DNA from: an uncultured Desulfarculaceae bacterium
Lineage (GTDB): Bacteria; Desulfobacterota; Desulfarculia; Desulfarculales; Desulfarculaceae
Reading direction: 5' to 3'
NCBI GenBank assembly: GCA_937908275.1
Contig: CALERA010000211.1
Location: 1-16,724, forward strand
Length of the DNA: 16,724 nucleotides
Shown: piece by piece, positions 8,634-15,519 of the stretch
How the letters are laid out: every line of letters starts with the position of its first letter
Numbering within the stretch: the stretch's first letter is position 1
Position numbers and translations under genes: made by a program
Notes under the pieces: generated by a model
The model's database searches: none
What the model saw: only the letters and a program-made list of their open reading frames with translations
Told to the model about the DNA's origin: nothing

Positions 8634-10094
8634 ATGAGCCTGACCATCTACAACTCGCAGACCCGCAACAAGGAAGACTTCGTCACCGCCCAGCCGGGCC
8701 GGGTGCGGATGTACGTCTGCGGGGTCACGGTCTACGACAATCCCCACATCGGCCACGCCCGCTGCTACGTGGCCTTCGACGCCATCCACCGCCACCTCAA
8801 GGCCCGGGGCTACGCGGTGGAGTACGTGCGCAACTTCACCGACATCGACGACAAGATCATCAAGCGCGCGGGCGAGCTGGGCGAGGACTGGCGGGCCCTG
8901 GCCCAGCGCTTCATCGACTCCTTCACCGATGACATGAACGCCCTGGGGGTGCTGCCGCCCACCCTGGAGCCCCGGGCCACCGCGCACATTCCCGAGATCA
9001 TCGCCGCGGTGCAGGGCCTGGTGGACAAGGGCCACGCCTACGCGGTGGACGGCGACGTGTACTTCGCGGTGCAGAGCTTCGCCGACTATGGCCACCTCAG
9101 CGGCCGCTCCCTGGAGGACATGCAGGCCGGGGCCCGGGTGGAGGTGGACCAGCGCAAGCAGAACCCCATGGACTTCGCCCTCTGGAAATCCAGCAAGCCG
9201 GGCGAGCCCTGGTGGGAGAGCCCCTGGGGACCGGGCCGTCCGGGCTGGCATATCGAGTGCTCGGTGATGAGCCAGAAATACCTGGGCGTGACCTTCGACA
9301 TCCACGGCGGGGGCAAGGACCTGCTCTTCCCCCACCACGAGAACGAGGTGGCCCAGGCCGAGGCCCTTTCGGGCCAGCCCTTTGCCCGCTACTGGGTTCA
9401 CAACGGCTTCGTGAACGTCAACAACGAGAAGATGTCCAAGAGCCTGGGCAACTTCTTCACCATCAAGGACATCCTCAAGCACACCCGGCCCGAGACCCTG
9501 CGCCTGTTCCTGTTGGGCAAGCACTACCGCTCGCCCCTGGATTTCAGCGACGAGGCCCTGAAGGACGCCGCCGCCGGTCTCCAGCGCCTCTACACCGCCC
9601 TGCGCGAGGCCCAGGAGGCGGCCGGGGAGATGCTGGAGGGCCAGCCCCTGCTCAAAGAGCCCGAGCGGGCCAAGCACCAGGAGATCGTGGAGCAGGTGGA
9701 GGCCTTCGAGCGCGGCATGGACGACGACTTCAACACCGCCGCGGCGCTGGGCGCGCTCTTTGGCCTGGCCCGGGTGGCCAACCGCCTGGTCTCCGAGGCC
9801 AAGAGCGAGACCCGCGACGCCCTCTTGGCCCTGGCCGCCGCCCGCCTGCGCCAACTGGGAGGCCGCCTGGGCCTGTTGCAAAACGATCCCCAGGAGTTCC
9901 TGCAAGGTCAGGAGGCCCCGGCCGCCGGCCAGGGGCCGGACCCGGCCTGGATCGAGCAGAAGATCGCCGACCGCCAGGCCGCCCGCAAGGCCAAGGACTT
10001 CGCCGAGGCCGACCGCATCCGCGACGAGCTCAAGGCCCTGGGCGTGGCCCTGGAAGACTCCCCCCAAGGCACCCGCTGGCGCATGGAGGCCTAG
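8634..10094 (+). CDS. cysS: Cysteinyl-tRNA synthetase
   Basis: The 486-residue class I aminoacyl-tRNA synthetase charges tRNA-Cys with cysteine in the cytoplasm. It has the HIGH-type motif NPHIGHAR (38-41) just after the first zinc ligand Cys29 (YVCGVTVYD), GWHIECSVM with another zinc-ligand cysteine, HHENEVAQAEA with His/Glu ligands, and KMSKS at 266-270, the same residue numbers as in E. coli CysS. The C-terminal helical and tRNA-binding part (about 310-486) is complete and ends in EDSPQGTRWRMEA. ATG 8634 lies four bases after ispDF, with GGGAG inside the end of that gene, so the two are co-transcribed. The stop codon overlaps the ribosome site of the next, AT-rich gene. Confidence 0.98.
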   Translation: MSLTIYNSQTRNKEDFVTAQPGRVRMYVCGVTVYDNPHIGHARCYVAFDAIHRHLKARGYAVEYVRNFTDIDDKIIKRAGELGEDWRALAQRFIDSFTDDMNALGVLPPTLEPRATAHIPEIIAAVQGLVDKGHAYAVDGDVYFAVQSFADYGHLSGRSLEDMQAGARVEVDQRKQNPMDFALWKSSKPGEPWWESPWGPGRPGWHIECSVMSQKYLGVTFDIHGGGKDLLFPHHENEVAQAEALSGQPFARYWVHNGFVNVNNEKMSKSLGNFFTIKDILKHTRPETLRLFLLGKHYRSPLDFSDEALKDAAAGLQRLYTALREAQEAAGEMLEGQPLLKEPERAKHQEIVEQVEAFERGMDDDFNTAAALGALFGLARVANRLVSEAKSETRDALLALAAARLRQLGGRLGLLQNDPQEFLQGQEAPAAGQGPDPAWIEQKIADRQAARKAKDFAEADRIRDELKALGVALEDSPQGTRWRMEA

Positions 10095-10097
10095 GAG
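10093..10097 (+). promoter_or_regulatory. ribosome binding site overlapping the cysS stop codon
   Basis: AGGAG at 10093-10097 shares two bases with the cysS TAG (10092-10094) and is eight bases from the ATG at 10106. This fixes the start of the AT-rich AbiGi-like gene and suggests it is translated from the ispDF-cysS transcript. Confidence 0.6.
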
Positions 10098-10105
10098 CTA
10101 GATAT

Positions 10106-10825
10106 ATGCCACTTCAAAGGTACATCGCTGATGACCTAACGCATTTTGTTGGTCGTCACCTAAATGGCGATGAGGAGTACGAAGAGAAACAATATGATTT
10201 ACTTGTCAATATATTAAAGCAAGGGATACTCGGTAAATCTGAAAAGCGCGAAGTTAACTGGTCCTACGAAACTCAAATTTGTCATGATGACTCATATCTG
10301 CCTGGCATTGTTTGCTTCTGTGATATCCCGAGGGAAGACCTTGAAATTCATATGGAGAAATATAGTAAATTTGGGCTGGCCTTTTCAAAAAAATTTATGA
10401 TCACTAAAGGAGCCAATCCAGTTTTTTATGTCGCAAGGAATTCGGTTGAATATTTTGGTCAACACGATAACGTTGGAAGAGATAAAATTTTCAACAAGCA
10501 GATAGCTGAAGGTATATACCTATTAAAGGAATACCGCGATATGCTACTAAAGTCCACTCGCCGCAAGCGCGAAAAAGTTAACCTTCCTAAGATCGACAAC
10601 CTAGCGGGTTTTTTATTTTTTCACATTTATTCTTTTATTAAGTGTTATGATGAGGGCTTAGGCCATAATGACCCAGATAATTATTATATGGAACGAGAAT
10701 GGCGCATACTTGGGAACTTACCATTTAACATTAAAGACGTCGTACGCATATTCTTGCCGGAAAGTTTCGGTGCCAAATTCCGTGCAGACATTCCAGAATA
10801 TACAAGCGAACTGATATTTTGCTAA
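10106..10825 (+). CDS. AbiGi-like protein, AT-rich copy 1
   Basis: The 239-residue protein resembles the AbiGi family, named after the putative antitoxin half of the lactococcal AbiG abortive-infection system; I assign the family from memory of its motifs. Visible blocks are LTHFVGR (11-17), NILKQGIL (35-42), VCFCDIP (69-75), IHMEKYSKFGLAF (81-93), GANPVFYVA (102-110) and YMEREWR (194-200). A lysine/arginine-rich middle (about 145-160) is specific to this copy. There is no signal peptide or membrane segment. The second copy at 11523 matches it without gaps over the first 110 residues, with 56 identities by my count. Codon use is AT-rich, unlike every flanking gene. The open frame extends upstream inside cysS, but the true start is the ATG with AGGAG eight bases before it. 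No AbiGii-like nucleotidyltransferase toxin lies nearby, so a phage-defence role is unproven. Confidence 0.8.
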   Translation: MPLQRYIADDLTHFVGRHLNGDEEYEEKQYDLLVNILKQGILGKSEKREVNWSYETQICHDDSYLPGIVCFCDIPREDLEIHMEKYSKFGLAFSKKFMITKGANPVFYVARNSVEYFGQHDNVGRDKIFNKQIAEGIYLLKEYRDMLLKSTRRKREKVNLPKIDNLAGFLFFHIYSFIKCYDEGLGHNDPDNYYMEREWRILGNLPFNIKDVVRIFLPESFGAKFRADIPEYTSELIFC

Positions 10826-10826
10826 A

Positions 10827-10843
10827 TCTACCGATGAGGTAGA
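10827..10843 (+). terminator. small hairpin just after AbiGi-like copy 1
   Basis: TCTACC (10827-10832) and GGTAGA (10838-10843) pair perfectly around GATGA, starting one base after the stop codon. The following sequence is only moderately T-rich, so it would be a weak terminator or a 3' stabilising hairpin. Confidence 0.25.
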
Positions 10844-10911
10844 CAGGATTGCTTGATTTCAATAAATAACTGACCTGGTTCAATATTGATAAACTGTAAA
10901 GGGGATCTACC

Positions 10912-11505
10912 ATGGCCCACGTCTGCCCCTGGTGGTTCTGCTACACCTTCGACAACCCCCTGCGCCGTCTGGTGCACAACCCGGAGGTGATGCTGGCCCC
11001 CTGGGTGCGGCCGGGCATGACCTGCCTGGACCTGGGCTGCGGCATGGGCTACTTCACCCTGGGTCTGGCCAAACTCTCCCGTCCCGGCGGCCGGGTGGTG
11101 GCGGTGGACCTGCAGGAGAAAATGCTGGCCGCCCTGCGCCGCCGCGCCAGCAAGGCCGGCCTGAGCCAGGCCATCGAGCCCCGGCGTTGCGCCGAAAACA
11201 GCCTGGGGCTGGACGACCTGGCCGGGGCGGTGGATTTCAGCCTCTGCTTCTGGATGCTGCACGAGGTGCCCAGCCTGGCCGACTTTCTGGGCCAGGTGCT
11301 GGAGGCCACCCGCCCCGGGGGCCGGCTGCTGGTGGCCGAGCCCAAGTTCCACGTGGACCTGAAGACCTTTGAAGGCGAGTTGGCCCAGGCCGAAACCCTG
11401 GGCTGGCAGGTGGCGGAGCGGCCGGATATCTGGGGCAGCTTCAGCGCCATCCTCTCCCCGCGCCAGGCTGCGGCCCAGGGCGTCAGCCAGCACGCGGCGG
11501 CCTAG
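10912..11505 (+). CDS. Small class I SAM-dependent methyltransferase
   Basis: The 197-residue cytoplasmic protein has a Rossmann methyltransferase fold. Motif I is LDLGCGMGYFT (39-49), followed by VVAVDLQEKML, an acidic strand end that would bind the SAM ribose. The middle strand reads VDFSLCFWMLHEV and the post-motif RPGGRLLVAEP is typical. It resembles UbiE/methyltransferase-11 family proteins of anaerobes; the substrate is unknown. The N-terminal CPWWFCYTFDNPLRRLVHNP contains two cysteines. Composition is GC-rich and host-like, although its ribosome site (AAAGGGG) lies in the AT-rich spacer. It ends 17 bases before the second AbiGi-like gene, so these two are probably co-transcribed. Whether it belongs functionally with the AbiGi-like genes is open. 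Confidence 0.87.
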   Translation: MAHVCPWWFCYTFDNPLRRLVHNPEVMLAPWVRPGMTCLDLGCGMGYFTLGLAKLSRPGGRVVAVDLQEKMLAALRRRASKAGLSQAIEPRRCAENSLGLDDLAGAVDFSLCFWMLHEVPSLADFLGQVLEATRPGGRLLVAEPKFHVDLKTFEGELAQAETLGWQVAERPDIWGSFSAILSPRQAAAQGVSQHAAA

Positions 11506-11522
11506 ACCAAGAGGAGCCCGCG

Positions 11523-12215
11523 ATGTCGGTGCAACGCTACGTCTCCGATGAACTGACCCACTTCGTGGGCCGCCGCCTGGGTGGCCTGCCCGACGCGGAC
11601 GAGCGCCAGTACGCCCTGCTGGTGGACATCCTGCGCACCGGGGTGCTGGGCACCGACAAGAGCACCGCCATCAGCTACAGCGACGACAAGAGCTTCTCGG
11701 GCAACGAGTTTTACAAGGCCAACCTGGTCTGCTTCTCCGACATCCCGGTGCCGGACCTGGCCATCCACATGGGCAAGTTCTCCCGTTTCGGCCTGGCCTT
11801 CCGCAAGTCCTTCCTCAGCCAGCGAGGGGCCAACCCGGTGTTCTACGTGGCGGCCAACGGCAGCCCCGGCCCGGCCGGGGGACCGGGCGGGACCCGGGGC
11901 GAGCAGTTCGACCGCGAGCACCAGCGGGTCTGGCGGCTCTTCCGCCAACTGGAGGACATGCCCGGCCTGGACCAGGCCGAGGTGCGCGAGCTGTGGACCT
12001 CCCTGGTCTACAACTTCTTCAGCCTGGTGAAGTTCTACCGCGAGGGCCTGCCGGCCGAGGATTCGGAGAATTTCTACATGGAGCGCGAGTGGCGCGTCTT
12101 CGGCAGCCTGGAGTTCAGCCTGGCCGAGGTGCGCCGGGTGATTTTCCCGGCTCAGTACGCCAAGCGCTTCCGCCAGGACTTGCCGGATTATTATGGCGAG
12201 ATAACCTTTTCCTAG
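11523..12215 (+). CDS. AbiGi-like protein, GC-rich copy 2
   Basis: This 230-residue paralogue of the gene at 10106 keeps all the same blocks: LTHFVGR (11-17), DILRTGVLG, VCFSDIP (69-75), IHMGKFSRFGLAF (81-93), GANPVFYVA (102-110) and YMEREWR (185-191). The middle differs, with a glycine/proline loop (about 113-126) in place of the basic stretch of copy 1. Composition matches the host, so it is either long resident or came from a GC-rich donor. The ATG has AGAGGAG upstream and lies 17 bases after the methyltransferase stop. A perfect seven-base-pair hairpin follows two bases after its stop. The family is the AbiGi type by motif recall. No toxin partner is adjacent: the next gene is uvrB. Confidence 0.8.
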   Translation: MSVQRYVSDELTHFVGRRLGGLPDADERQYALLVDILRTGVLGTDKSTAISYSDDKSFSGNEFYKANLVCFSDIPVPDLAIHMGKFSRFGLAFRKSFLSQRGANPVFYVAANGSPGPAGGPGGTRGEQFDREHQRVWRLFRQLEDMPGLDQAEVRELWTSLVYNFFSLVKFYREGLPAEDSENFYMEREWRVFGSLEFSLAEVRRVIFPAQYAKRFRQDLPDYYGEITFS

Positions 12216-12217
12216 AC

Positions 12218-12239
12218 CCCGCCGCACCGGCCCGGCGGG
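12218..12239 (+). terminator. GC hairpin after AbiGi-like copy 2
   Basis: CCCGCCG (12218-12224) and CGGCGGG (12233-12239) pair perfectly around an eight-base loop, two bases after the stop. There is no T tract, so it may stall transcription or protect a 3' end rather than act as a standard intrinsic terminator. Confidence 0.3.
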
Positions 12240-12274
12240 CAGTCCCCCCCAACCCGGCCGCGCGCGGGAGCCCC

Positions 12275-14320
12275 ATGCCCCACACCGAGGAAAACACCTC
12301 CCAGTACTACGCCACCCGCCCTGCTCCGGGCGGTGGCGTGTTCCAGTTGGTCAGCGAATACACCCCCCAGGGCGACCAGCCCCGAGCCATCGCCGAGCTT
12401 TCGCGCGGGGTGGCCGACGGCCTCAAGCACCAGGTGCTCCTGGGCGTCACCGGCTCGGGCAAGACCTTCACCATGGCCGGGGTCATCGCCAATGCCAACA
12501 AGCCGGCCCTGGTCCTGGCCCCCAACAAGACCCTGGCCGCCCAGCTCTACGGCGAATTCAAGGCCCTGTTCCCGCACAACGCGGTGGAGTATTTCGTCAG
12601 CTATTACGACTACTACCAGCCCGAGGCCTACATCCCGGCCAGCGACACCTACATCGAAAAAGACAGCTCCATCAACGAGCAGATCGACAAGATGCGCCAC
12701 GCCGCCACCTTCGCGCTCCTGACCCGGCCGGACGTGATCATCGTGGCGAGCGTCTCCTGCATCTACGGCCTGGGCTCGCCCGAGGCCTACGCCGGGCAGT
12801 TGTTGCACCTTCAGGTGGGCGACGAGCCCGGCCGCGAGGCGGTGATCCGCAAGCTGATCGAGATGCTCTATGAGCGCAACGAGTTCGACTTCCACCGGGG
12901 CACCTTCCGGGTGCGGGGCGAGAACCTGGAGATATTCCCGGCTTACGAGGAAGACCGGGCGGTGCGCCTGACCTTTTTCGGCGACGAGATCGAGGCCATC
13001 AGCTTCATCGACCCCCTGCGCGGGGTGGCGGTGGACCGGGCCAAGACCGTGACCATCTTCCCGGCCAGCCACTACGTCACCACCGAGGCCATCCGCAACG
13101 AGGCCATGAGCGCCATCCGGGCCGAGCTGGCCGAACGCATCGCGCTCTACGAGAGCACCGGCCGGCTGTTGGAGGCCCAGCGCATCCGCGAGCGCACGCT
13201 CTTTGACCTGGAGATGATGAAGGAGCTGGGTTACTGCCACGGCATCGAGAACTACTCTCGCCACCTCACTGGCCGCGACCCGGGCGCGCCCCCGCCCACC
13301 CTGCTGGACTATTTCCCCCGCGAATGGCTGCTGTTCATCGACGAGAGCCATATCACGGTGCCGCAGGTGGGGGGGATGTATCGCGGCGACCGCTCGCGCA
13401 AGGAGACCCTGGTGGAGTTCGGCTTCCGCCTGCCCAGCGCCCTGGACAACCGCCCCCTGATGTTCGAGGAGTTCAGCGCCCTGGTGGACCAGGTGATCTA
13501 TGTCTCGGCCACCCCGGCCGATTACGAGCTGAAGATGAGCGGCGGGGCGGTGGTGGAGCAGATCATCCGCCCCACCGGCCTGATGGACCCCGTCATCGAG
13601 GTGCGCCCGGCCTCGGGCCAGGTGGACGACGTGATGGGGGTGCTGCGCGAGGTGGCCGGCCGGGGCGAGCGGGCCCTGGTCACTACGCTCACCAAGCGCA
13701 TGGCCGAGGAACTGACCGATTACCTGAAGGAAAACGGCCTCAAGGTCCGCTACCTGCACAGCGACATCGACACCCTGGAGCGGGTGCAGATCCTGCGCGA
13801 GCTGCGCCAGGGGGTCTTCGACGTGCTGGTGGGCATCAACCTGCTGCGTGAGGGCCTGGACCTGCCCGAGGTGACCTGCGTGGCCATCCTGGACGCCGAC
13901 CGCGAGGGCTTCCTGCGCTCCACCCGCAGCCTGATCCAGACCACCGGCCGAGCGGCGCGCAACGTGGGCGGCCGGGTGATCCTCTACGCCGACAAGATCA
14001 CCGATTCCATGGCCCGGGCCATCGAGGAGACCGGCCGCCGGCGCGAGTTGCAGGAGGCCTACAACACCGACCACGGCATCACCCCCCAGACCATCATCAA
14101 GGCCATCGGGGCCATGCTGCCCCACGAAATCGCCTCGGATTACGTGGAGGTGGCGGTGGAGGACGAGGCCGGCCGCCGGCCCGAGGACCTGCCCAAGCTG
14201 ATCAAGGAGTTGCGCCAGGAGATGCACCGCCTCTCGGGCGAACTGAAGTTCGAGGAGGCGGCCATCGTGCGCGACCGGATTCGGGATTTGGAGGCGGAAG
14301 AGTTGAAGTGGAGGGGGTAA
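12275..14320 (+). CDS. uvrB: Excinuclease ABC subunit B (UvrB)
   Basis: The 681-residue DNA-repair helicase of nucleotide excision repair is loaded by UvrA on damaged DNA and recruits UvrC for incision. Walker A GVTGSGKT is at 57-64. The damage-probing beta-hairpin region YYDYYQPEAYIPASDTYIEK follows, then INEQIDKMRHAAT. The Walker B-type motif is FIDESH, and the later helicase motifs include DVLVGINLLREGLDLPEV and QTTGRAARN. The C-terminal UVR domain (EELRQEM-like helix, then ELKFEEAAIVRDRIRDLE) binds UvrC. The frame is open upstream of the start, but ATG 12275 has GGGAG four bases before it and gives the usual length. The preceding 59 bases show no clear promoter, so it may be read from the upstream block. 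An AT-rich stretch begins directly after its stop. Confidence 0.98.
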   Translation: MPHTEENTSQYYATRPAPGGGVFQLVSEYTPQGDQPRAIAELSRGVADGLKHQVLLGVTGSGKTFTMAGVIANANKPALVLAPNKTLAAQLYGEFKALFPHNAVEYFVSYYDYYQPEAYIPASDTYIEKDSSINEQIDKMRHAATFALLTRPDVIIVASVSCIYGLGSPEAYAGQLLHLQVGDEPGREAVIRKLIEMLYERNEFDFHRGTFRVRGENLEIFPAYEEDRAVRLTFFGDEIEAISFIDPLRGVAVDRAKTVTIFPASHYVTTEAIRNEAMSAIRAELAERIALYESTGRLLEAQRIRERTLFDLEMMKELGYCHGIENYSRHLTGRDPGAPPPTLLDYFPREWLLFIDESHITVPQVGGMYRGDRSRKETLVEFGFRLPSALDNRPLMFEEFSALVDQVIYVSATPADYELKMSGGAVVEQIIRPTGLMDPVIEVRPASGQVDDVMGVLREVAGRGERALVTTLTKRMAEELTDYLKENGLKVRYLHSDIDTLERVQILRELRQGVFDVLVGINLLREGLDLPEVTCVAILDADREGFLRSTRSLIQTTGRAARNVGGRVILYADKITDSMARAIEETGRRRELQEAYNTDHGITPQTIIKAIGAMLPHEIASDYVEVAVEDEAGRRPEDLPKLIKELRQEMHRLSGELKFEEAAIVRDRIRDLEAEELKWRG

Positions 14321-14399
14321 GCATAGAATATGCTGTGATGATATCTTTTCCTAATAAAATATTGTCACATTTCCGTGGATTATTCGGACAACTTAAATT

Positions 14400-14427
14400 T
14401 TGCTTGCACCTGTATGCCTACTACAAT
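14400..14427 (+). promoter_or_regulatory. possible promoter for the AT-rich membrane protein
   Basis: TTGCTT (14400-14405) and TACAAT (14422-14427; five of six matches to the -10 consensus) are 16 bases apart, about 60 bases upstream of the gene. The whole region is AT-rich, so chance matches are likely. Confidence 0.3.
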
Positions 14428-14489
14428 ATTTTACTATAAATTCAGATCATACCCAGTTTACAAAATATAACTGTACATGGATATAACCA

Positions 14490-15056
14490 GTGCCCGTGCG
14501 CAACATGCCAACCGAAAAAAATAATCAAGTTAAGACCGATGATAATTTGTTCTTACAGCCCCTTCCCCTCGAATCGGACACAACCATACTATCTGCGATT
14601 ATCGAAACAATATTTCAGTTGTCCACACACCCAATTATAAGCTCAAAGAGACCAGCACAAGAGAAGTGGCAGAGAATAATACTTTTCAACATCATGATAT
14701 CAATTGCGTTATCCATTATTCGTTGGGCTGGGCTCTCTAGTGATAATTTTTATTTATCAACATTAACAACTCTAAAGATAATCATATTCTTTAATGCGTG
14801 GTCATTTCTCGTCCCATATGCGCTAATTTCCCTATACTGTAAAAAGCTTGTTCCTGCATACATCGTATTCAGGGCTGTAACACTTGCCTCGTTTTACTGT
14901 ATTTTTATTGGCACCATCATTTTAATACCAATTTCAGTATGGTTTTATTACGAATTTTACACTACCAGCATTAAAGTAAGCCTAAATATCCCACTCTGGA
15001 TGGTTTACTTTTCTATCTTACTATCACATATATTAATGTTCAATTATATGTCCTGA
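14490..15056 (+). CDS. Hypothetical multi-pass membrane protein, AT-rich
   Basis: I do not recognise this 188-residue protein. About 60 polar residues come first, then hydrophobic segments at roughly 62-81, 94-116, 121-152 (long enough for one or two passes) and 167-185, so four or five membrane helices are likely. The polar N terminus includes a DTTILSAIIETIFQLSTHP stretch that is probably amphipathic. The segment order is loosely like small Yip1-type proteins, but the resemblance is too weak to name it. No good ribosome site precedes GTG 14490, GTG 14496 or ATG 14505, so the start is uncertain by five residues. Codon use is AT-rich, unlike uvrB and msrAB, suggesting recent acquisition. It has no same-strand partner nearby. 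Confidence 0.6.
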   Translation: MPVRNMPTEKNNQVKTDDNLFLQPLPLESDTTILSAIIETIFQLSTHPIISSKRPAQEKWQRIILFNIMISIALSIIRWAGLSSDNFYLSTLTTLKIIIFFNAWSFLVPYALISLYCKKLVPAYIVFRAVTLASFYCIFIGTIILIPISVWFYYEFYTTSIKVSLNIPLWMVYFSILLSHILMFNYMS

Positions 15057-15080
15057 CTTACATGTCAGCTTAGTTTTTTT
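15053..15080 (+). terminator. intrinsic-terminator-like hairpin after the membrane protein
   Basis: CTGAC (15053-15057) and GTCAG (15064-15068) pair around six bases, overlapping the stop codon, followed by CTTAG and then seven T residues (15074-15080). The stem is short, so termination may be inefficient. Confidence 0.4.
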
Positions 15081-15106
15081 CAACGAATACTTCTGACACT
15101 TAATAT

Positions 15107-15144
15107 GCCAATCTATTGGCCACCATTTCAAACTTGTGAAATGG
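15107..15144. repeat. two adjacent perfect hairpins
   Basis: GCCAAT-CT-ATTGGC (15107-15120) is followed two bases later by CCATTTCA (15123-15130) and TGAAATGG (15137-15144) around a six-base loop. Neither is followed by a T tract. They lie at the end of the AT-rich segment, before the GC-rich repeats. Confidence 0.5.
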
Positions 15145-15176
15145 GGCACCCCTTCATCTCCTCATAGTGGTTTAGC

Positions 15177-15230
15177 GGGTGGCCCGGACAACATGGTATT
15201 TGTTGTCCGGGTCGCGCAGCGACAAGAGGT
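15177..15230 (+). repeat. two-hairpin repeat, copy 1
   Basis: Stem 1 is CCCGGACAAC (15183-15192) with GTTGTCCGGG (15202-15211). Stem 2 is TCGC-GCA-GCGA (15212-15222), followed by CAAGAGGT. It is identical to copy 2 except for seven extra bases in the first loop. A weaker similarity continues for about 35 more bases (both run on to GCGCCCTGCC). The spacer on either side shows no gene. Confidence 0.85.
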
Positions 15231-15288
15231 CACGGCCCAGCCTCGCGCCCTGCCCCGCCGCCCCGCTAATACCAACCGTCCTGCCGGC

Positions 15289-15337
15289 ATCTCTTGCGCC
15301 TGGCGGCGCCCGGACAGGCAAGCTGTCCGGGCCACCC
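15289..15337 (-). repeat. two-hairpin repeat, copy 3 (inverted, with altered stems)
   Basis: Read on the minus strand it begins GGGTGGCCCGGACAG. It forms stem 1 GCCCGGACAG/CTGTCCGGGC and stem 2 CGCC-GCCA-GGCG, then CAAGAGAT. Both stems differ in sequence from copies 1 and 2 but stay fully paired. Confidence 0.75.
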
Positions 15338-15463
15338 GGAAAAGACCGGGAAGACCAGGGAAAGCTAGCCCCTCTTTCCTTCCATGATGATTCCTGGCCT
15401 TTGATTCCCAAATTGCCTCGTTCGGGGTGCAGACCCTTCGCATAAAAGGCAAGATAAATTCGG

Positions 15464-15497
15464 GAGATTGCTTCGTCGCTGCGCTCCTCGCAATGAC
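15464..15497 (-). repeat. widespread palindromic intergenic repeat ('CEERSDEAI' type)
   Basis: On the minus strand it reads GTCATTGCGAGGAGCG, then CAGCGACGAAGCAATCTC, with outer arms ATTGC/GCAAT. Translated in one frame it gives HCEERSDEAIS, a well-known spurious peptide in many bacterial genomes that marks this dispersed DNA repeat. It is not coding here. Confidence 0.75.
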
Positions 15498-15519
15498 TCC
15501 AGGGTGTATTTGCCATCTT

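Larger units (their letters stand above)
10095..10911. other. AT-rich foreign-looking segment between cysS and the methyltransferase gene
   Basis: Base composition changes abruptly from very GC-rich to AT-rich immediately after the cysS stop and back again at the methyltransferase ATG. The segment holds one gene and 86 bases of AT-rich spacer. I see no terminal inverted repeats, target-site duplication, integrase or tRNA attachment site, so the insertion mechanism is unknown. Composition alone supports horizontal origin. Confidence 0.65.
14321..15175. other. second AT-rich foreign-looking segment
   Basis: Directly after the uvrB stop the sequence turns AT-rich and stays so until about 15175, where the GC-rich repeats begin. 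It contains one membrane-protein gene, a possible promoter, a terminator-like hairpin and two further hairpins. A weak GCATA/TATGC stem (14321-14333) followed by a short T run could end uvrB transcription. No integrase, transposase or terminal repeats are visible. Confidence 0.55.

Noticed and set aside
9212..10105. N-terminal extension of AbiGi-like copy 1 into cysS
   Set aside because: The extension is a frame-shadow of cysS, and the AGGAG plus ATG at 10106 aligns with the start of the paralogue.
10826..10911. A clear promoter for the methyltransferase in the AT-rich spacer
   Set aside because: TAAACT at 10890 could be a -10, but no -35 stands at a suitable distance; not strong enough to list.
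10106..12215. A complete AbiG toxin-antitoxin pair
   Set aside because: No AbiGii-like toxin gene exists on either strand near the AbiGi-like genes; the only other gene in the block is a methyltransferase.
11993..12274. N-terminal extension of UvrB over the end of AbiGi-like copy 2
   Set aside because: The upstream residues are a shadow of another gene, and ATG 12275 has a ribosome site and gives normal UvrB length.
14477..14524. ATG at 14477 as a better start for the AT-rich membrane protein
   Set aside because: It is in a different reading frame and meets a stop after 15 codons.
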